Shown: positions 10,675 to 22,300 of the stretch, piece by piece | How the letters are laid out: every line of letters begins with the position of its first letter | Position numbering within the stretch: position 1 is the first letter of the stretch | Assembly: GCA_016192845.1 (NCBI GenBank) | Contig: JACPTI010000077.1 | Coordinates: 1-64,000 of the forward strand | Direction: 5' to 3' | Source of the DNA: Acidobacteriota bacterium | GTDB lineage: Bacteria; Acidobacteriota; Vicinamibacteria; Vicinamibacterales; UBA2999 | DNA: 64,000 bases | Program-made: the position numbers and the translations under genes | Notes under the pieces: model-generated | What the model saw: only the letters and a program-made list of their open reading frames with translations | What the model was told of the DNA's origin: nothing | The model's database searches: none

Positions 10675-11047
10675 ACCACGCAAGGACTGCCTCCGCGTCT
10701 GCAATGGCGCGCTCGGCTTCCGCGCGCGTGTAGTAGTCGGTCGGCGCACCCGAGGGCAGCCCGTTAGGGTAACGCGTCGGCACGTACAGTTTGTCGAGCG
10801 CGCGGCCCCGGTCCAGCATCGCAGCATCAATGCCCGCTTCGTTCGGACGTAGCGCATCGAGCAGCTCGGTCACCGAGTGCCCCCACGCCTCCTGACCGCG
10901 CACCGCATGCACCGCCTTGATCGCCTTTTCAGCCGCCTGCTGGGCTGCAAAGCACGCCCAGTCATGGTGGTTGCCGGCAAGCGCATGACGGGCATGGCGC
11001 AAATCGGCTTGCGCCTGCCGGAACCAGTCGCGTGAGCGTTCAGCCAC
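10652..11047 (-). CDS. HEPN domain protein, pair 3
   Basis: SRDWFRQAQADLRHARHAL...HDWACFAAQQAAEKAIKAVHAV. Confidence 0.88.
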   Translation of the reverse strand: MAERSRDWFRQAQADLRHARHALAGNHHDWACFAAQQAAEKAIKAVHAVRGQEAWGHSVTELLDALRPNEAGIDAAMLDRGRALDKLYVPTRYPNGLPSGAPTDYYTRAEAERAIADAEAVLAWCEGVLPR

Positions 11048-11064
11048 TGCTCCAGTCTACGGCG

Positions 11065-11469
11065 TCACCGGCGCGGAGGTCTGCGCCTCTCTGACGCGCG
11101 GCGCTCACCCTTGAGGCGCACCGCGGGCAATCGTTTCAGCCGCTGGGTTCGCGGATCGACTTCGATACCGACCGATTCGAGCGCGGTGACGCCGAGAATG
11201 GGCTCAGCATCGTCCGGCCCGAAGATGACCGTGGCTCCAACCCGTTCACCCATGAACTCGATCTCGGCGACCGTGATCTCGAGCGTCACTTCGGATCCAT
11301 CCGCGAGTTGATACACCCGCTGCCCGCGCGGTTTCAGCCCAAGCGCACGCAGTCGTGCGCCAGGGACCAGGCAATCCACGGCGCCCGTGTCAACCAGAAA
11401 CAGCCCCTCCCACAACTTCTGCGGACGTGCCGGATTCCGAACGGCCGCCGTGACTTGCGTGATCCCCAT
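11065..11469 (-). CDS. Retropepsin-like (clan AA) aspartyl protease family protein
   Basis: LFLVDTGAVDCLVPGARLRALGL (DTG motif) and EPILGVTALESVGIEVDP. Confidence 0.8.
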   Translation of the reverse strand: MGITQVTAAVRNPARPQKLWEGLFLVDTGAVDCLVPGARLRALGLKPRGQRVYQLADGSEVTLEITVAEIEFMGERVGATVIFGPDDAEPILGVTALESVGIEVDPRTQRLKRLPAVRLKGERRASERRRPPRR

Positions 11470-11505
11470 GCTGCGATTGTACGGTCAAGAAGCACTCTCG
11501 CGACC

Positions 11506-13323
11506 TTACCGCGTCTCGAAGCCCTGGTACCGGTGCAGCTCTCCCGTGACGACGCGCGCCAGCAGCCGCGCCTGGATCTCCAGCACGCGCCGGTAGTTCA
11601 CGCGATAGCCGAACATCGGATGCGTGACGAGCGCGTCCATCCGCTGCTCGTACGCGGTGATGAACCGCTTCCGTCCCTTCGGCGTGAGTGCGACAGACGG
11701 ACCAACCTGAATGAAATCGTCGGGCGTGACCATCCGGGTGTTGATCGCCGTGATGACCGCCGAGTCGACAATCAGCGGCCGGAACCCTTCCATCAGATCG
11801 AGCGCCAGCGCCGGACGCCCGAAGCGCGGCTGGTGGTAGAAGCCGATGAACGGGTCGAAGCCGATCGTGTGGCAGGCGATCGTCAGATCGCGCGTCAACA
11901 TGCTGTAGCCAAGCGACAGCAGCGCGTTCACCGGGTCGCGCGGCGGCCGACGGTTTCGGCGCGTGAAGTCGAACGACGGCCGCTCCTCGGCGTCCTCTAC
12001 CTTCAACATGCCCGCGAAATTGGCGAAGTAATAGTGCGCCGCCGTCCCTTCGATGCCAAGCAACGTCTCGAGCTCCGCCGCGCTGTCCGCCTGCCGGGCG
12101 AGACGCTTCAATGCGTCGAGCGCGCGAACCGGCGGCTCTACGTGGTTTCGCTGCAGCAGCGTCCGCTGGTTGCGAATCTTGCTCGTGACAAAGTCCCGCG
12201 CCACGTGGAGGCAGAATGCTTCCTCGTCGGCGCACCGGAACTGCCGCTGCCGCAGAAAGACGTTCTTGAGCCCCAGCCCCTGTGTAAGCCCGTAGAACCA
12301 GCCGCCGAACGAGAAATGCGCAATGGGCCGCTCGGCTTCACACAGCGCCTGGACGGCGCCGGCCGTCACCGAGACGTTGCCGAACACGTTCACCTGCGAG
12401 ATCTCGCGGATGCGCACCTCCTGCACCAGTTCTCCTTTTTCGCGGACCTGCAACACGTCATTCGACTTGCCGACGAGGAAGTTGTAGCCGGTGACGTAGA
12501 GCGGCCGCAGATCGTCGCGCGCGGGAATCAACCGCCGCACGTCCTCGTCTACGACGATCGGAGCAGGCTCCCCGGCGGCTGGCTCGAAGAGCCCGAGCTG
12601 CACGGTGCTGTCCGGCTCGGGATCGCGCCATGCCATCGCTGCCCGCGTCTCGTCCGGCAAGCAGATCCCGACGAGCGAGCAGCGCGGGCACTTCGGGCTG
12701 TCGACGAGAGGAGGCGGAATCACACCGGCTGTGGCAACCGCACGCGCTCCCTTCAGGGCCTCCACTGTTTCCGCCACGAGCGCGTCATCAATCGCGACGC
12801 GTACCCGCTGCTTCGTGGTGTTGTAGTAGACAACCGCTTCGTCACACCGGTAGCCGTTCTCCCGAAGAATCAATGCCTGCGCGCAGACCTGTACGCGATC
12901 GGCAGGCCACGCCGCCAGCGTCCCATCCACTTCGCGAGGCGCACCATGCTTGTAGTCGACGGGCGAGACCCGTTCCCCTTCTCCTTCGACGAGGTCGATC
13001 TTCGCGATCAACTGGTGCGTATCGCTTGTGAGCGTGACGGACCGCGCATGGATGCGTTCCTCCACCCCGGGCGCTGGCAGCGCCTCCTCTTTCTCTCCGA
13101 GCTTGTCGTGGCGGAGCGAGCCCTCAACGGTGTCTGCGCTGTGTGCAAAAACGCCGTCCACCCACTCGTAGAAGAACAAGCGCGGGCAATAGACGAACTC
13201 ATTGAGCATCCGGGCAGGCAGGTAATCCGGAAGCGCAACCGGGCGGCGGAGGGTCGCCTTGGCGGGAATGGGACGGTTCGGGAAGACGAGAGCGGCAGGG
13301 GCGGAGGCGGGATCACTGCTCAT
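11506..13323 (-). CDS. cas4-cas1: CRISPR-associated Cas4-Cas1 fusion
   Basis: Cas4 part FVYCPRLFFYEW...VDYKHG...CPRCSLVGICLPDE; Cas1 part LGIEGTAAHYYF...TIGFDPFIGFYHQPRFGRPALALDLME. Confidence 0.95.
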   Translation of the reverse strand: MSSDPASAPAALVFPNRPIPAKATLRRPVALPDYLPARMLNEFVYCPRLFFYEWVDGVFAHSADTVEGSLRHDKLGEKEEALPAPGVEERIHARSVTLTSDTHQLIAKIDLVEGEGERVSPVDYKHGAPREVDGTLAAWPADRVQVCAQALILRENGYRCDEAVVYYNTTKQRVRVAIDDALVAETVEALKGARAVATAGVIPPPLVDSPKCPRCSLVGICLPDETRAAMAWRDPEPDSTVQLGLFEPAAGEPAPIVVDEDVRRLIPARDDLRPLYVTGYNFLVGKSNDVLQVREKGELVQEVRIREISQVNVFGNVSVTAGAVQALCEAERPIAHFSFGGWFYGLTQGLGLKNVFLRQRQFRCADEEAFCLHVARDFVTSKIRNQRTLLQRNHVEPPVRALDALKRLARQADSAAELETLLGIEGTAAHYYFANFAGMLKVEDAEERPSFDFTRRNRRPPRDPVNALLSLGYSMLTRDLTIACHTIGFDPFIGFYHQPRFGRPALALDLMEGFRPLIVDSAVITAINTRMVTPDDFIQVGPSVALTPKGRKRFITAYEQRMDALVTHPMFGYRVNYRRVLEIQARLLARVVTGELHRYQGFETR

Positions 13324-13715
13324 ACCGAGTCCTCCTGCTGTGAGGCCAGCACGCGCGCTTCACGCGCCCGTCGGATCGCCGTCACCGTTCGTAAAGGACC
13401 AGCAGTGGGCACCTCGTCATCGCGTTCGATGACAAGACACGGGCTGTCGATCGGGCTGTATGGCCGGCCCAGCGCCGTAATGACTCGATCTCCCCGGCCC
13501 TCCACGGGTCCAAGATCGACGAACAGCACCTGGTCCTCACGATGATCGATGATCTCGCTCAGCAGATGCCGGCAGCGCGCGAGATCCGCCCGCGTCAGCT
13601 GACATTCGAACACCGAGTACTGCAGGTGATCGCCAAAGCCGCGCATCGTCTTGTGCACTCGACGCAGGCGGTAGTCGTCGGAAATGTCGTAACAGACAAG
13701 GTAAGTGTTGCGCAC
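13320..13715 (-). CDS. cas2: CRISPR-associated endonuclease Cas2
   Basis: MRNTYLVCYDISDDYRLRRVHKTMRGFGDHLQYSVFECQLTRADL. Confidence 0.95.
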   Translation of the reverse strand: MRNTYLVCYDISDDYRLRRVHKTMRGFGDHLQYSVFECQLTRADLARCRHLLSEIIDHREDQVLFVDLGPVEGRGDRVITALGRPYSPIDSPCLVIERDDEVPTAGPLRTVTAIRRAREARVLASQQEDSV

Positions 13716-13783
13716 GCGGGGAGAATACCTCCGCGCGCGTCGATGGGGTATACAGAATCAACAACCCGGCAGTTACAACCGGA

Positions 13784-14247
13784 GCTCGCTTGAGTCGAGT
13801 AGCGCCGCCCGATTCCGGTGGCCGGACCGCGCTGCGAGCGGGGCCCCCACCGCGCGTGTTTTGTGCGGTGGGGTGCAGGTGGCGTCGTGGACCGCGTGAC
13901 GCTCGGGTCGCGCCGTGTGCGTCCGCCGCGGCGCGGCAGGCCCGTGAGTGGCCGAGGTTTTTCGGGGCGGGTGGCGTCGGGAGGGGCCTCCCCAGCCGCC
14001 GCGCAGGCGCCACTCTCGTGACAAGTGCTTTTGGCGCCGAGGACGGCTGGGGAAACCCGACGCCAGGACCCGCGCGGCGGCCACTCCCGGGCCTGCCGCC
14101 ACAAGCGAACGCTGGGATTTGCAATCCGCCGCGACGAGGTGCGATTCGTGCGACGCTCAACCTCGCGGATCCCCAGAGCCTTCTCGCGCGGTCAGGCACG
14201 CCACATCGGCCACCTCCATAGGGCGTCGCTACTCGACTCAAGCGAGC
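13784..14247. repeat. Element B1: 464-bp interrupted inverted repeat
   Basis: Arms 13784-13810 and 14221-14247 pair at 26/27. Internal pairs share nearly the same centre: 13935-13954/14078-14097, 13973-13981/14056-14064, 13989-13998/14044-14053, 14006-14011/14033-14038. Confidence 0.85.
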
Positions 14248-14414
14248 TTCGATGAGCTTCGGGTTTAGGAGCCGGTTTCACGTCTTTCCAGCGGTGAGGT
14301 CTTGAGGGCTACGTCGCCTCACTCCCCGCCGTGTCGCCGCCGCGGCTGCGCCGCGACGCGAGCCGTCGAGACGCGCCGACCAGCGACAGGATGAAAGCGC
14401 GAGCAGGCTCTGGG

Positions 14415-14567
14415 AACCAGCCAAGGGCTCGCCCTTGATATCCCGATGCTGCGGAGCCTCGCCCTTGGCTGGTTGGCAGTATCTGCTCGGCGCGCTCCGC
14501 GCGCCTCGGACCGCTATGCGGACCGGCAACGAGTACGAAATTCGCGTTTGGGGCCGCATAGCGGTCC
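14415..14567 (-). repeat. Element A1: three-hairpin repeat, copy 1 (order H3-H2-H1 on +)
   Basis: H3 14415-14428/14461-14474; H2 14489-14505 (GGCGCGC-TCC-GCGCGCC); H1 14508-14521/14554-14567 (GGACCGCTATGCGG/CCGCATAGCGGTCC). Confidence 0.9.
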
Positions 14568-14780
14568 ACGGGGTTGAGCCGCCTTCGAATCGCAGCTCGT
14601 TGTCAGGGATGTACGTACGCGGTCGCGACGTGCGAGCGACCGCCAGGCGGCGACCCCCGCGTCCAGCGGTCCGCCCCAGCCCGCGCAGCGCTTTCCGGCG
14701 CGTCGAGCCGGCTTGCGAAGCGGCGCGCAGCCGCGGCGGCGCAGACACAGCGAGCCGGGCTAAACAGGGGGCCGGTCGGC

Positions 14781-16073
14781 CTACAGACGGAAGATGTGCG
14801 GCGCCTTGACGCCCTTCAGGGCGTTCCGGGTGTCGACGATGAGCGGGAACCGTTCCACCATCGCGCTGTAGCTGAACGCGCGGTGGTTCGTGCAGATGAC
14901 GGCGCAGTCTACGCCGTCAGTCCGGTCCTCGGGTACCGAACACAGGTTCAGCCCGCCGTGCTGCAGCTTCGGCACGTGCGGGTCCGTGTAACTCAGCGCC
15001 GCGCCGCGGCGGTGCAGCAGCTCGAGAATGTCGAGCGCGGGTGACTCGCGGATGTCGCTGACGTCTTTCTTGTACGCGACGCCGAACAGATGCACGCGCG
15101 AGCCGTTGATCGCCTTGCGCACGGTGTTCAGCGCCTCGCCGATTCGCTCCACGACGTAAGCCGGCATCGACGCGTTGACGTGACCGGCCAGCTCGATGAA
15201 GCGGCATTCGAATCCGTTCTGCCGCGCCTTCCAGGACAGGTAATGGGGATCGATGGGAATGCAGTGCCCGCCCAGGCCCGGGCCGGGATAGAACGGCATG
15301 AAGCCGAACGGCTTCGTGCTGGCGGCGTCGATCACCTCCCACACGTCGATGTTCATGCGGTGGGACATCAGCGCAATCTCGTTCACGAGGCCGATGTTCA
15401 CGGCGCGGAAGGTGTTCTCGAGCAGCTTCACCATCTCCGCCACCTGCGTCGAGCTGACGGCAACGACCGTCTCGATGATCGCGCCGTACAGATCGCAGGC
15501 GAGCTCGGTGCTCAGCCGGTTCACACCGCCGATCACCTTCGGAATGGTGCGCGTCGTGTAGGTGGGGTTGCCGGGATCGACGCGCTCGGGTGAAAACGCG
15601 AGGTAGAAGTCGACGCCGGCCTTGAGACCGCCCTCCTCGAGCGCCGGCTGGACCACCTCGTCGGTCGTGCCCGGATAGGTCGTCGACTCGAGGATGACGA
15701 GCTGCCCCGGCCTGAGATGCGTCTTCATGGCATCGACGGCCTGCACGACATACGACAGGTCCGGGTCCTTCGTCTTGCGCAGCGGCGTGGGCACGCAGAT
15801 GTCGATCGTGTCCATGTCGCGGAGGTGCGACATGTCGGTCGTCGCCCGCAGCCGGCCCTCGCGCACCGAGGCGGCGATGTCATCGTCCCTGACGTCGAGA
15901 ATGTAGCTGCGGCCCGCGTTGATGTCGTCGACCTTGGCCGCGTCGATGTCGAAGCCGGTCACGTCGAAGCCGCGTCTCGCGAACTCGGAGGCCAGCGGCA
16001 GCCCCACGTACCCGAGCCCGATGACGCCCACGCGGGCGGACCGATCGCGAATCTTGTCCTTCAGCGTCGTCAT
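14781..16073 (-). CDS. Nucleotide-sugar dehydrogenase (UDP-GlcNAc/ManNAc 6-dehydrogenase type)
   Basis: RVGVIGLGYVGLPLASEFARRGFDVTGFDID...YLAFSPERVDPGN...YPGPGLGGHCIPIDPHYL. Confidence 0.92.
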   Translation of the reverse strand: MTTLKDKIRDRSARVGVIGLGYVGLPLASEFARRGFDVTGFDIDAAKVDDINAGRSYILDVRDDDIAASVREGRLRATTDMSHLRDMDTIDICVPTPLRKTKDPDLSYVVQAVDAMKTHLRPGQLVILESTTYPGTTDEVVQPALEEGGLKAGVDFYLAFSPERVDPGNPTYTTRTIPKVIGGVNRLSTELACDLYGAIIETVVAVSSTQVAEMVKLLENTFRAVNIGLVNEIALMSHRMNIDVWEVIDAASTKPFGFMPFYPGPGLGGHCIPIDPHYLSWKARQNGFECRFIELAGHVNASMPAYVVERIGEALNTVRKAINGSRVHLFGVAYKKDVSDIRESPALDILELLHRRGAALSYTDPHVPKLQHGGLNLCSVPEDRTDGVDCAVICTNHRAFSYSAMVERFPLIVDTRNALKGVKAPHIFRL

Positions 16074-16083
16074 GCCTGCCTGC

Positions 16084-17962
<1,879 letters not shown>

Positions 17963-18005
17963 TCGTGATTCGCGCGCGCCATCGTACCATTTTTGCGAGA
18001 CCATC

Positions 18006-19109
18006 ATGGAGACATCCCGGATCGACATGGCCGTCATCGGCGCCGGCGTCGTCGGACTCGCGGCGGCGTGGGCCTTTGCGCGGCGCGGGCACAGCGTCTG
18101 CGTGCTCGAACGCGAGCCGCGCCCCGGGATGGCTACCAGCACGCACAACAGCCAGGTGATCCACGCGGGGATTCACTACCCGCCCGGAACGCTGAAGGCG
18201 CGCTACTCGGTCGAGGGCGCGCGCATGCTGTACGAGTTCTGTGCCGCGCACGGTGTGCCGCACCGCCGCTGCGGCAAGCTCACCGTCGTGCAGGACGACC
18301 ACGAGCTCGACGCGCTCGAGGCGCTCCGGGCGCGCGGCGAAGCGAACGGCGTCGAGGGGCTCCGCCTCGTCGATCGGGCGTTCGTTCGCGCGAGGGAGCC
18401 GCACATCCGCGCGCGGGCCGCGCTCTACTCCCCCAACACCGGCATCATCGAAGCGGAAGCGCTGGTGCGCGCGCTCGTGAAGCTGTGCGCCGCGCACGAC
18501 GCCGCGATCCTGTCCGGCACGCCGCTCGTCGCCGCCGGCGCCACCCGCACGGTGCTCGAGCTGCGCACGCCGGCCGAGACGATCGCGGCGCGCGTCGTCG
18601 TGAACGCGGCCGGACTCTACGCCGACGAGGTGTCCGCGATGCTCGGCGGCGAAGCGTTCCGCGTCTATCCGTGCCGCGGCGAGTACGCGGAGCTCGTCCC
18701 GTCCAAGCGCGGCCTCGTGAACGGCCCGGTTTATCCGCTGCCGCACGCCTCGGGCCATTCGCTCGGCGTGCACCTCACCAAGACCACGCACGGCAACGTG
18801 ACGCTCGGCCCGACGTTCGGCTTCCAGGCGCGCAAAGACGACTACGAGGAGAACCGGCTGCCCGTGGAGTCGTTCCTCGAGCCGGCGCGGGAACTGCTGC
18901 CCGAGCTGCGGCTGGAAGACCTGCGTCTCGGCGGCAGCGGGATCCGGCCGAAGCTGCACCCGCCGGAGCAGTCGTTCGCGGATTTTCTGATCCGGCGCGA
19001 TCGGCAGTGCCCGCGCCTCGTGCACGCCGCGGGAATCGAGTCGCCCGGCCTGACGGCCTGTCTCGCGATCGGCGAGGCGGTTGCGACCCTGGCTGCGGAA
19101 GTCCTGTAG
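18006..19109 (+). CDS. FAD-dependent oxidoreductase, L-2-hydroxyglutarate oxidase (LhgO)-like
   Basis: [31 protein letters not shown]...[34 protein letters not shown]. Confidence 0.85.
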   Translation: METSRIDMAVIGAGVVGLAAAWAFARRGHSVCVLEREPRPGMATSTHNSQVIHAGIHYPPGTLKARYSVEGARMLYEFCAAHGVPHRRCGKLTVVQDDHELDALEALRARGEANGVEGLRLVDRAFVRAREPHIRARAALYSPNTGIIEAEALVRALVKLCAAHDAAILSGTPLVAAGATRTVLELRTPAETIAARVVVNAAGLYADEVSAMLGGEAFRVYPCRGEYAELVPSKRGLVNGPVYPLPHASGHSLGVHLTKTTHGNVTLGPTFGFQARKDDYEENRLPVESFLEPARELLPELRLEDLRLGGSGIRPKLHPPEQSFADFLIRRDRQCPRLVHAAGIESPGLTACLAIGEAVATLAAEVL

Positions 19110-19213
19110 GGCTGTGGGCTGTGGGCTGTGGACTCAGGGCTGCGGGCGGGTTGCCACCGTCCGCCCAAAGCCCGAAGCCAGAAGCCAGGAGCCCAAAGCC
19201 TGAAGCCCACAGC

Positions 19214-20077
19214 CTAGTGCCGGTGGTTTCGCAGACGCAGCCAGCACCGCGCCGACAGCAGCGCGCGCGCCAGCAGCCGGCGCGGCCACGAGTGCGCGGC
19301 GACGTGCGTCGCGTAGTACAGGTAGGCGCTCTCGTGGAAAGCCCGAATCGCCGCGGCCCGGGCGTTGCGGCTCGACTGGCCGACGCGATGGACCGCGGTG
19401 GCGCCGGGCACGTACCGGACTTCAAAGCCCTGGCTGCGCAGGCGGCGGCAGAGATCCGCGTCCTCCCAGTAGAGGAAGTAGCGCTCGTCGAACCCGTGCA
19501 CGGCGTGCAGCGAGGCGCGGCGCGCCAGGATGCACGCGCCCGACAGCCAGTCGACCTTGACGCTCGTCTTCCCTTTCCGCACGGCCGCATCGCTGATCAC
19601 GTTGCGCCTGGAGACCGGCAGGCCCGGCAGCGCGCGGCGCAGCAGCGTCGTGCGCCCGAAGAGGCCCGTGAACATGTCCGGGTCGCCGCGGGCGTTCCCC
19701 TGCTCCGACCCGTCGGGGTCGAGGATGCGCGGGCCGGTCATCGCGCACGTCTCCGAGCGCTCGAGCTCCCGCCGGAGCGACGCGAACGCGCCCTCGATGA
19801 GCCGGCAGTCGGGATTCATGATCAGCACGAGCGGCCCCGACGTGGCCGCAAGCCCCTGGTTCACGCCCCGTGCGAATCCGACGTTCCGTTCGTTCCGGAG
19901 GAGCCGCACCCGCGGGCCGAACTCGCCGGCGATGTCGCCGCTGCCGTCGCAGGAGGCGTTGTCGACCACGACGGCTTCCCAGTCGGCGGGGCCGAACTCG
20001 CCGGCAATCGACTGCAGGGCGCGCCGGATCTCCATGCCGGCGTTGTAGTTGACCACGATGGCGCTGACGTCCGGCAC
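19214..20077 (-). CDS. Family 2 glycosyltransferase (GTG start)
   Basis: VPDVSAIVVNYNAGMEIRRALQSI...AVVVDNASCDGSGDI...FLYWEDADLCRRLRSQGFEVRYVPGATAVHRVGQSS. Confidence 0.88.
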   Translation of the reverse strand: MPDVSAIVVNYNAGMEIRRALQSIAGEFGPADWEAVVVDNASCDGSGDIAGEFGPRVRLLRNERNVGFARGVNQGLAATSGPLVLIMNPDCRLIEGAFASLRRELERSETCAMTGPRILDPDGSEQGNARGDPDMFTGLFGRTTLLRRALPGLPVSRRNVISDAAVRKGKTSVKVDWLSGACILARRASLHAVHGFDERYFLYWEDADLCRRLRSQGFEVRYVPGATAVHRVGQSSRNARAAAIRAFHESAYLYYATHVAAHSWPRRLLARALLSARCWLRLRNHRH

Positions 20078-20079
20078 GT

Positions 20080-21081
20080 CTACGACGCCCTCCGCGCCAG
20101 CCCCGCGTCGAAGCGCTTCTCGCGCGCTTTCGCCGCCAGCCAGCGCCGCTCGAGGTGCGCCTCGATCGCGCGCACGGGCACGCGTCTCGTGCGCTGCACC
20201 GCGGCGCGCTTCCGCCACACCTGCGGCAGGCCGGCGACCGCCGCCGCCTTCGCTCTGAGAAACGTCCCGAGCAGGCCGAACCGCGCGAAATGCGCCGCGC
20301 CCGCCGCGTTGTAGAGCAGGTGACCCGGGAGCGTCCGTGCGAGCAGCCCCGCGGGCGTGTTCTTCAGATAGAGCCACTCCAGGTTCCGCTGCCCGTGAAA
20401 CACCGCGAACGCGCTCACCCGGCCGATCGTCGCGCTTCCATGATGCCGGACGAGGGCGTCGGCAACGTACCGGCAGCGGTACCCCCGGAGCCGGGCGCGA
20501 TACGACAGATCGACGTCCTCGTGGGAGGCGAAGAAATCCTCGTCGAAACCGCCCAGCTCGTCGAACACCGCTTTCGAGATCAGGCAGGCGGCACCACAGA
20601 CGCCGAACACTTCTGCGGACTCGGCCGCAAGATGCGCGGGAGCGCCGTGATGGCGCTTGAACGCTCCGCCCCACCGGAAGAGCCCGTCGCCGGCGCTGTC
20701 GACAATCGCCGGATCGTGCATGTACACAATGCGCGAGGTGGCGAGGAGGAAACCGGTCTGCGGATCGATGCCGTCGCGCAGCGTCCGCAGCCACCGCGGG
20801 TCGGGGATGGTGTCGTTGTTGAGGAACGCCACGAAACGGCCACGGGCCTCCCGCGCCCCGGCGTTGTTGCCTCCGGCGAAGCCGCAGTTCTCCCGCAGCG
20901 CGACGATCCGGACGCGGGGAAACCGCGCGCGCACGAAGTCGACGGTCCCGTCGGTGGATGCGTTGTCCACGAGGATGATCTCGGCGTCGATCCCCTCCTG
21001 GACCGCGACGGCCTCGAGGCACGGCTGGAGGTACTCCCGGCCGTTCCAGGTGGCGACGACCACCGACACTTCAGGCAACAC
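20080..21081 (-). CDS. Family 2 glycosyltransferase
   Basis: EVSVVVATWNGREYLQPCLEAV...IILVDNASTDGTVDFV...FASHEDVDLSYRARLRGYRCRYVADALVRHHGSAT. Confidence 0.92.
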   Translation of the reverse strand: MLPEVSVVVATWNGREYLQPCLEAVAVQEGIDAEIILVDNASTDGTVDFVRARFPRVRIVALRENCGFAGGNNAGAREARGRFVAFLNNDTIPDPRWLRTLRDGIDPQTGFLLATSRIVYMHDPAIVDSAGDGLFRWGGAFKRHHGAPAHLAAESAEVFGVCGAACLISKAVFDELGGFDEDFFASHEDVDLSYRARLRGYRCRYVADALVRHHGSATIGRVSAFAVFHGQRNLEWLYLKNTPAGLLARTLPGHLLYNAAGAAHFARFGLLGTFLRAKAAAVAGLPQVWRKRAAVQRTRRVPVRAIEAHLERRWLAAKAREKRFDAGLARRAS

Positions 21082-22213
21082 GGCGATACACGTCCAGGGT
21101 CATGCGAGCGGTGCGCGCCCAGGTGAACTGCGCCGCGCGGCGCAGCCCCGCCTCGCGCATCCGGACGCGCCGGGCGCCGTCGTTCACGATGTCGACGATC
21201 GCCCGCGTCCACGCGTCGCGCTCGACGGGATCGAGGAGCAGCCCCCCGTCGCCGACGACTTCCGGAATCGAGGCCGCGCGGGACGCGACGACCGGCGTCC
21301 CGCTCGCCATCGCTTCGAGCAGCGGCAGCCCGAACCCCTCGTAGAGCGACGGATACACGAGGGCGGTGGCGTGCCGGTACAGCGCGCGGAGCTGCCGATC
21401 GCCGACGCTCGCGAGCGGCACGACCGCCTCCGGCGCGCCGGCCTGCGCTGCCAGCGCCCGCAACGCCCCGCCGGCGCCGCGGTCGGTGCCGACGAGCACG
21501 AGAGAGATCGCCGGGCGCGCCTCAGAGCGGCGGCGCGCCGCCAGCACCGCCTCGACCAGCATCGGGAGGTTGCGCCGTTCGTGCAGATCGCCGACGTGCA
21601 GCAGGAACGGCGCCATGACGCCCGCGGGGATCTCACCGGGCGGGCCGGGTTCGTCCGGCCGAAAGGTCTCGTCGACGCCCAGAGGCGCAACGGTGATCCG
21701 CTCCCGGGGGATGTGGTAAGCGGCCGAAATCTCTGACGCGGAAAACGCGGAGACGGTCAGGATATGCGAGGCCGCGTGCGCGCTGCGGCGGTAGAACGTA
21801 CGGCGCATCCAGTCGCGGCGATAGGGATACCACTGCGGATGCAGCTCGTAGCTGACGTCATGGATCGTGAGCACGGTCGGGACGGGCGACCAGAACGGCG
21901 CCGTATAGGCCGGCGCGTGAATCACGTCGACAGCGGCGCGCCGTGCGGCGCGAGGAATGCCGACGAGGGTCCACCCGAGGTTGGTGGGGGGATGGGGCGG
22001 TTCGTCGACGTGGCCCGTCCCGGGCGGCAGCGCGCTCGAATCGCGCCCGCCGAGCGCCACCACGTCGATCGGCTCCCCGAGCGCGAGCAGCCCGCGCACC
22101 AGCCCGGCGACATACCGGCGGATGCCGGGCGCCGGCGAGGCGAAGGCGCGGCCGTCGATACCGACGCGGAGCCTGGCGCCGTCGCTTCGCGTCTTTACTC
22201 CCACGGGCCACAT
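21071..22213 (-). CDS. Family 4 glycosyltransferase
   Basis: LRVGIDGRAFASPAPGIRRYVAGLVRGL...LVYPSLYEGFGLPLLEAMASGTPVVASRAASIPEVVGDGGLL. Confidence 0.93.
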   Translation of the reverse strand: MWPVGVKTRSDGARLRVGIDGRAFASPAPGIRRYVAGLVRGLLALGEPIDVVALGGRDSSALPPGTGHVDEPPHPPTNLGWTLVGIPRAARRAAVDVIHAPAYTAPFWSPVPTVLTIHDVSYELHPQWYPYRRDWMRRTFYRRSAHAASHILTVSAFSASEISAAYHIPRERITVAPLGVDETFRPDEPGPPGEIPAGVMAPFLLHVGDLHERRNLPMLVEAVLAARRRSEARPAISLVLVGTDRGAGGALRALAAQAGAPEAVVPLASVGDRQLRALYRHATALVYPSLYEGFGLPLLEAMASGTPVVASRAASIPEVVGDGGLLLDPVERDAWTRAIVDIVNDGARRVRMREAGLRRAAQFTWARTARMTLDVYRRVA

Positions 22214-22218
22214 CGAGC

Positions 22219-22297
22219 GGGGCCCCCAGCGCGCACGCCTCCACCCCGCCGCGCAGGCGTGCGCGGCGGGGGCCCCGGTCCTGCGCGCTGGGGTGCC
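22219..22297. repeat. Element C, copy 2
   Basis: GGGGCCCCCAGCGCGC...GCGCGCTGGGGTGCC enclosing CCCCGCCGCGCA/TGCGCGGCGGGG. Confidence 0.8.
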
Positions 22298-22300
22298 AGA

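Noticed and set aside
11308-13545. 745-aa plus-strand ORF opposite cas4-cas1
   Set aside because: Antisense shadow of a clear cas4-cas1 in high-GC DNA; its translation shows no recognisable domain.
13537-14268. Several ORFs in the cas2-side intergenic region
   Set aside because: They lie in or across the B1 palindrome in many frames on both strands with no domain signature; structure explains the region better.
17993-20314. 773-aa plus-strand ORF overlapping LhgO
   Set aside because: Alternative frame of LhgO continuing through an intergenic repeat; Arg-rich, no domain signature.
19214-21022. 602-aa minus ORF as one large protein
   Set aside because: The first half is an out-of-frame reading of the upstream GT2 gene (20080-21081); the real gene probably starts at GTG 20077.
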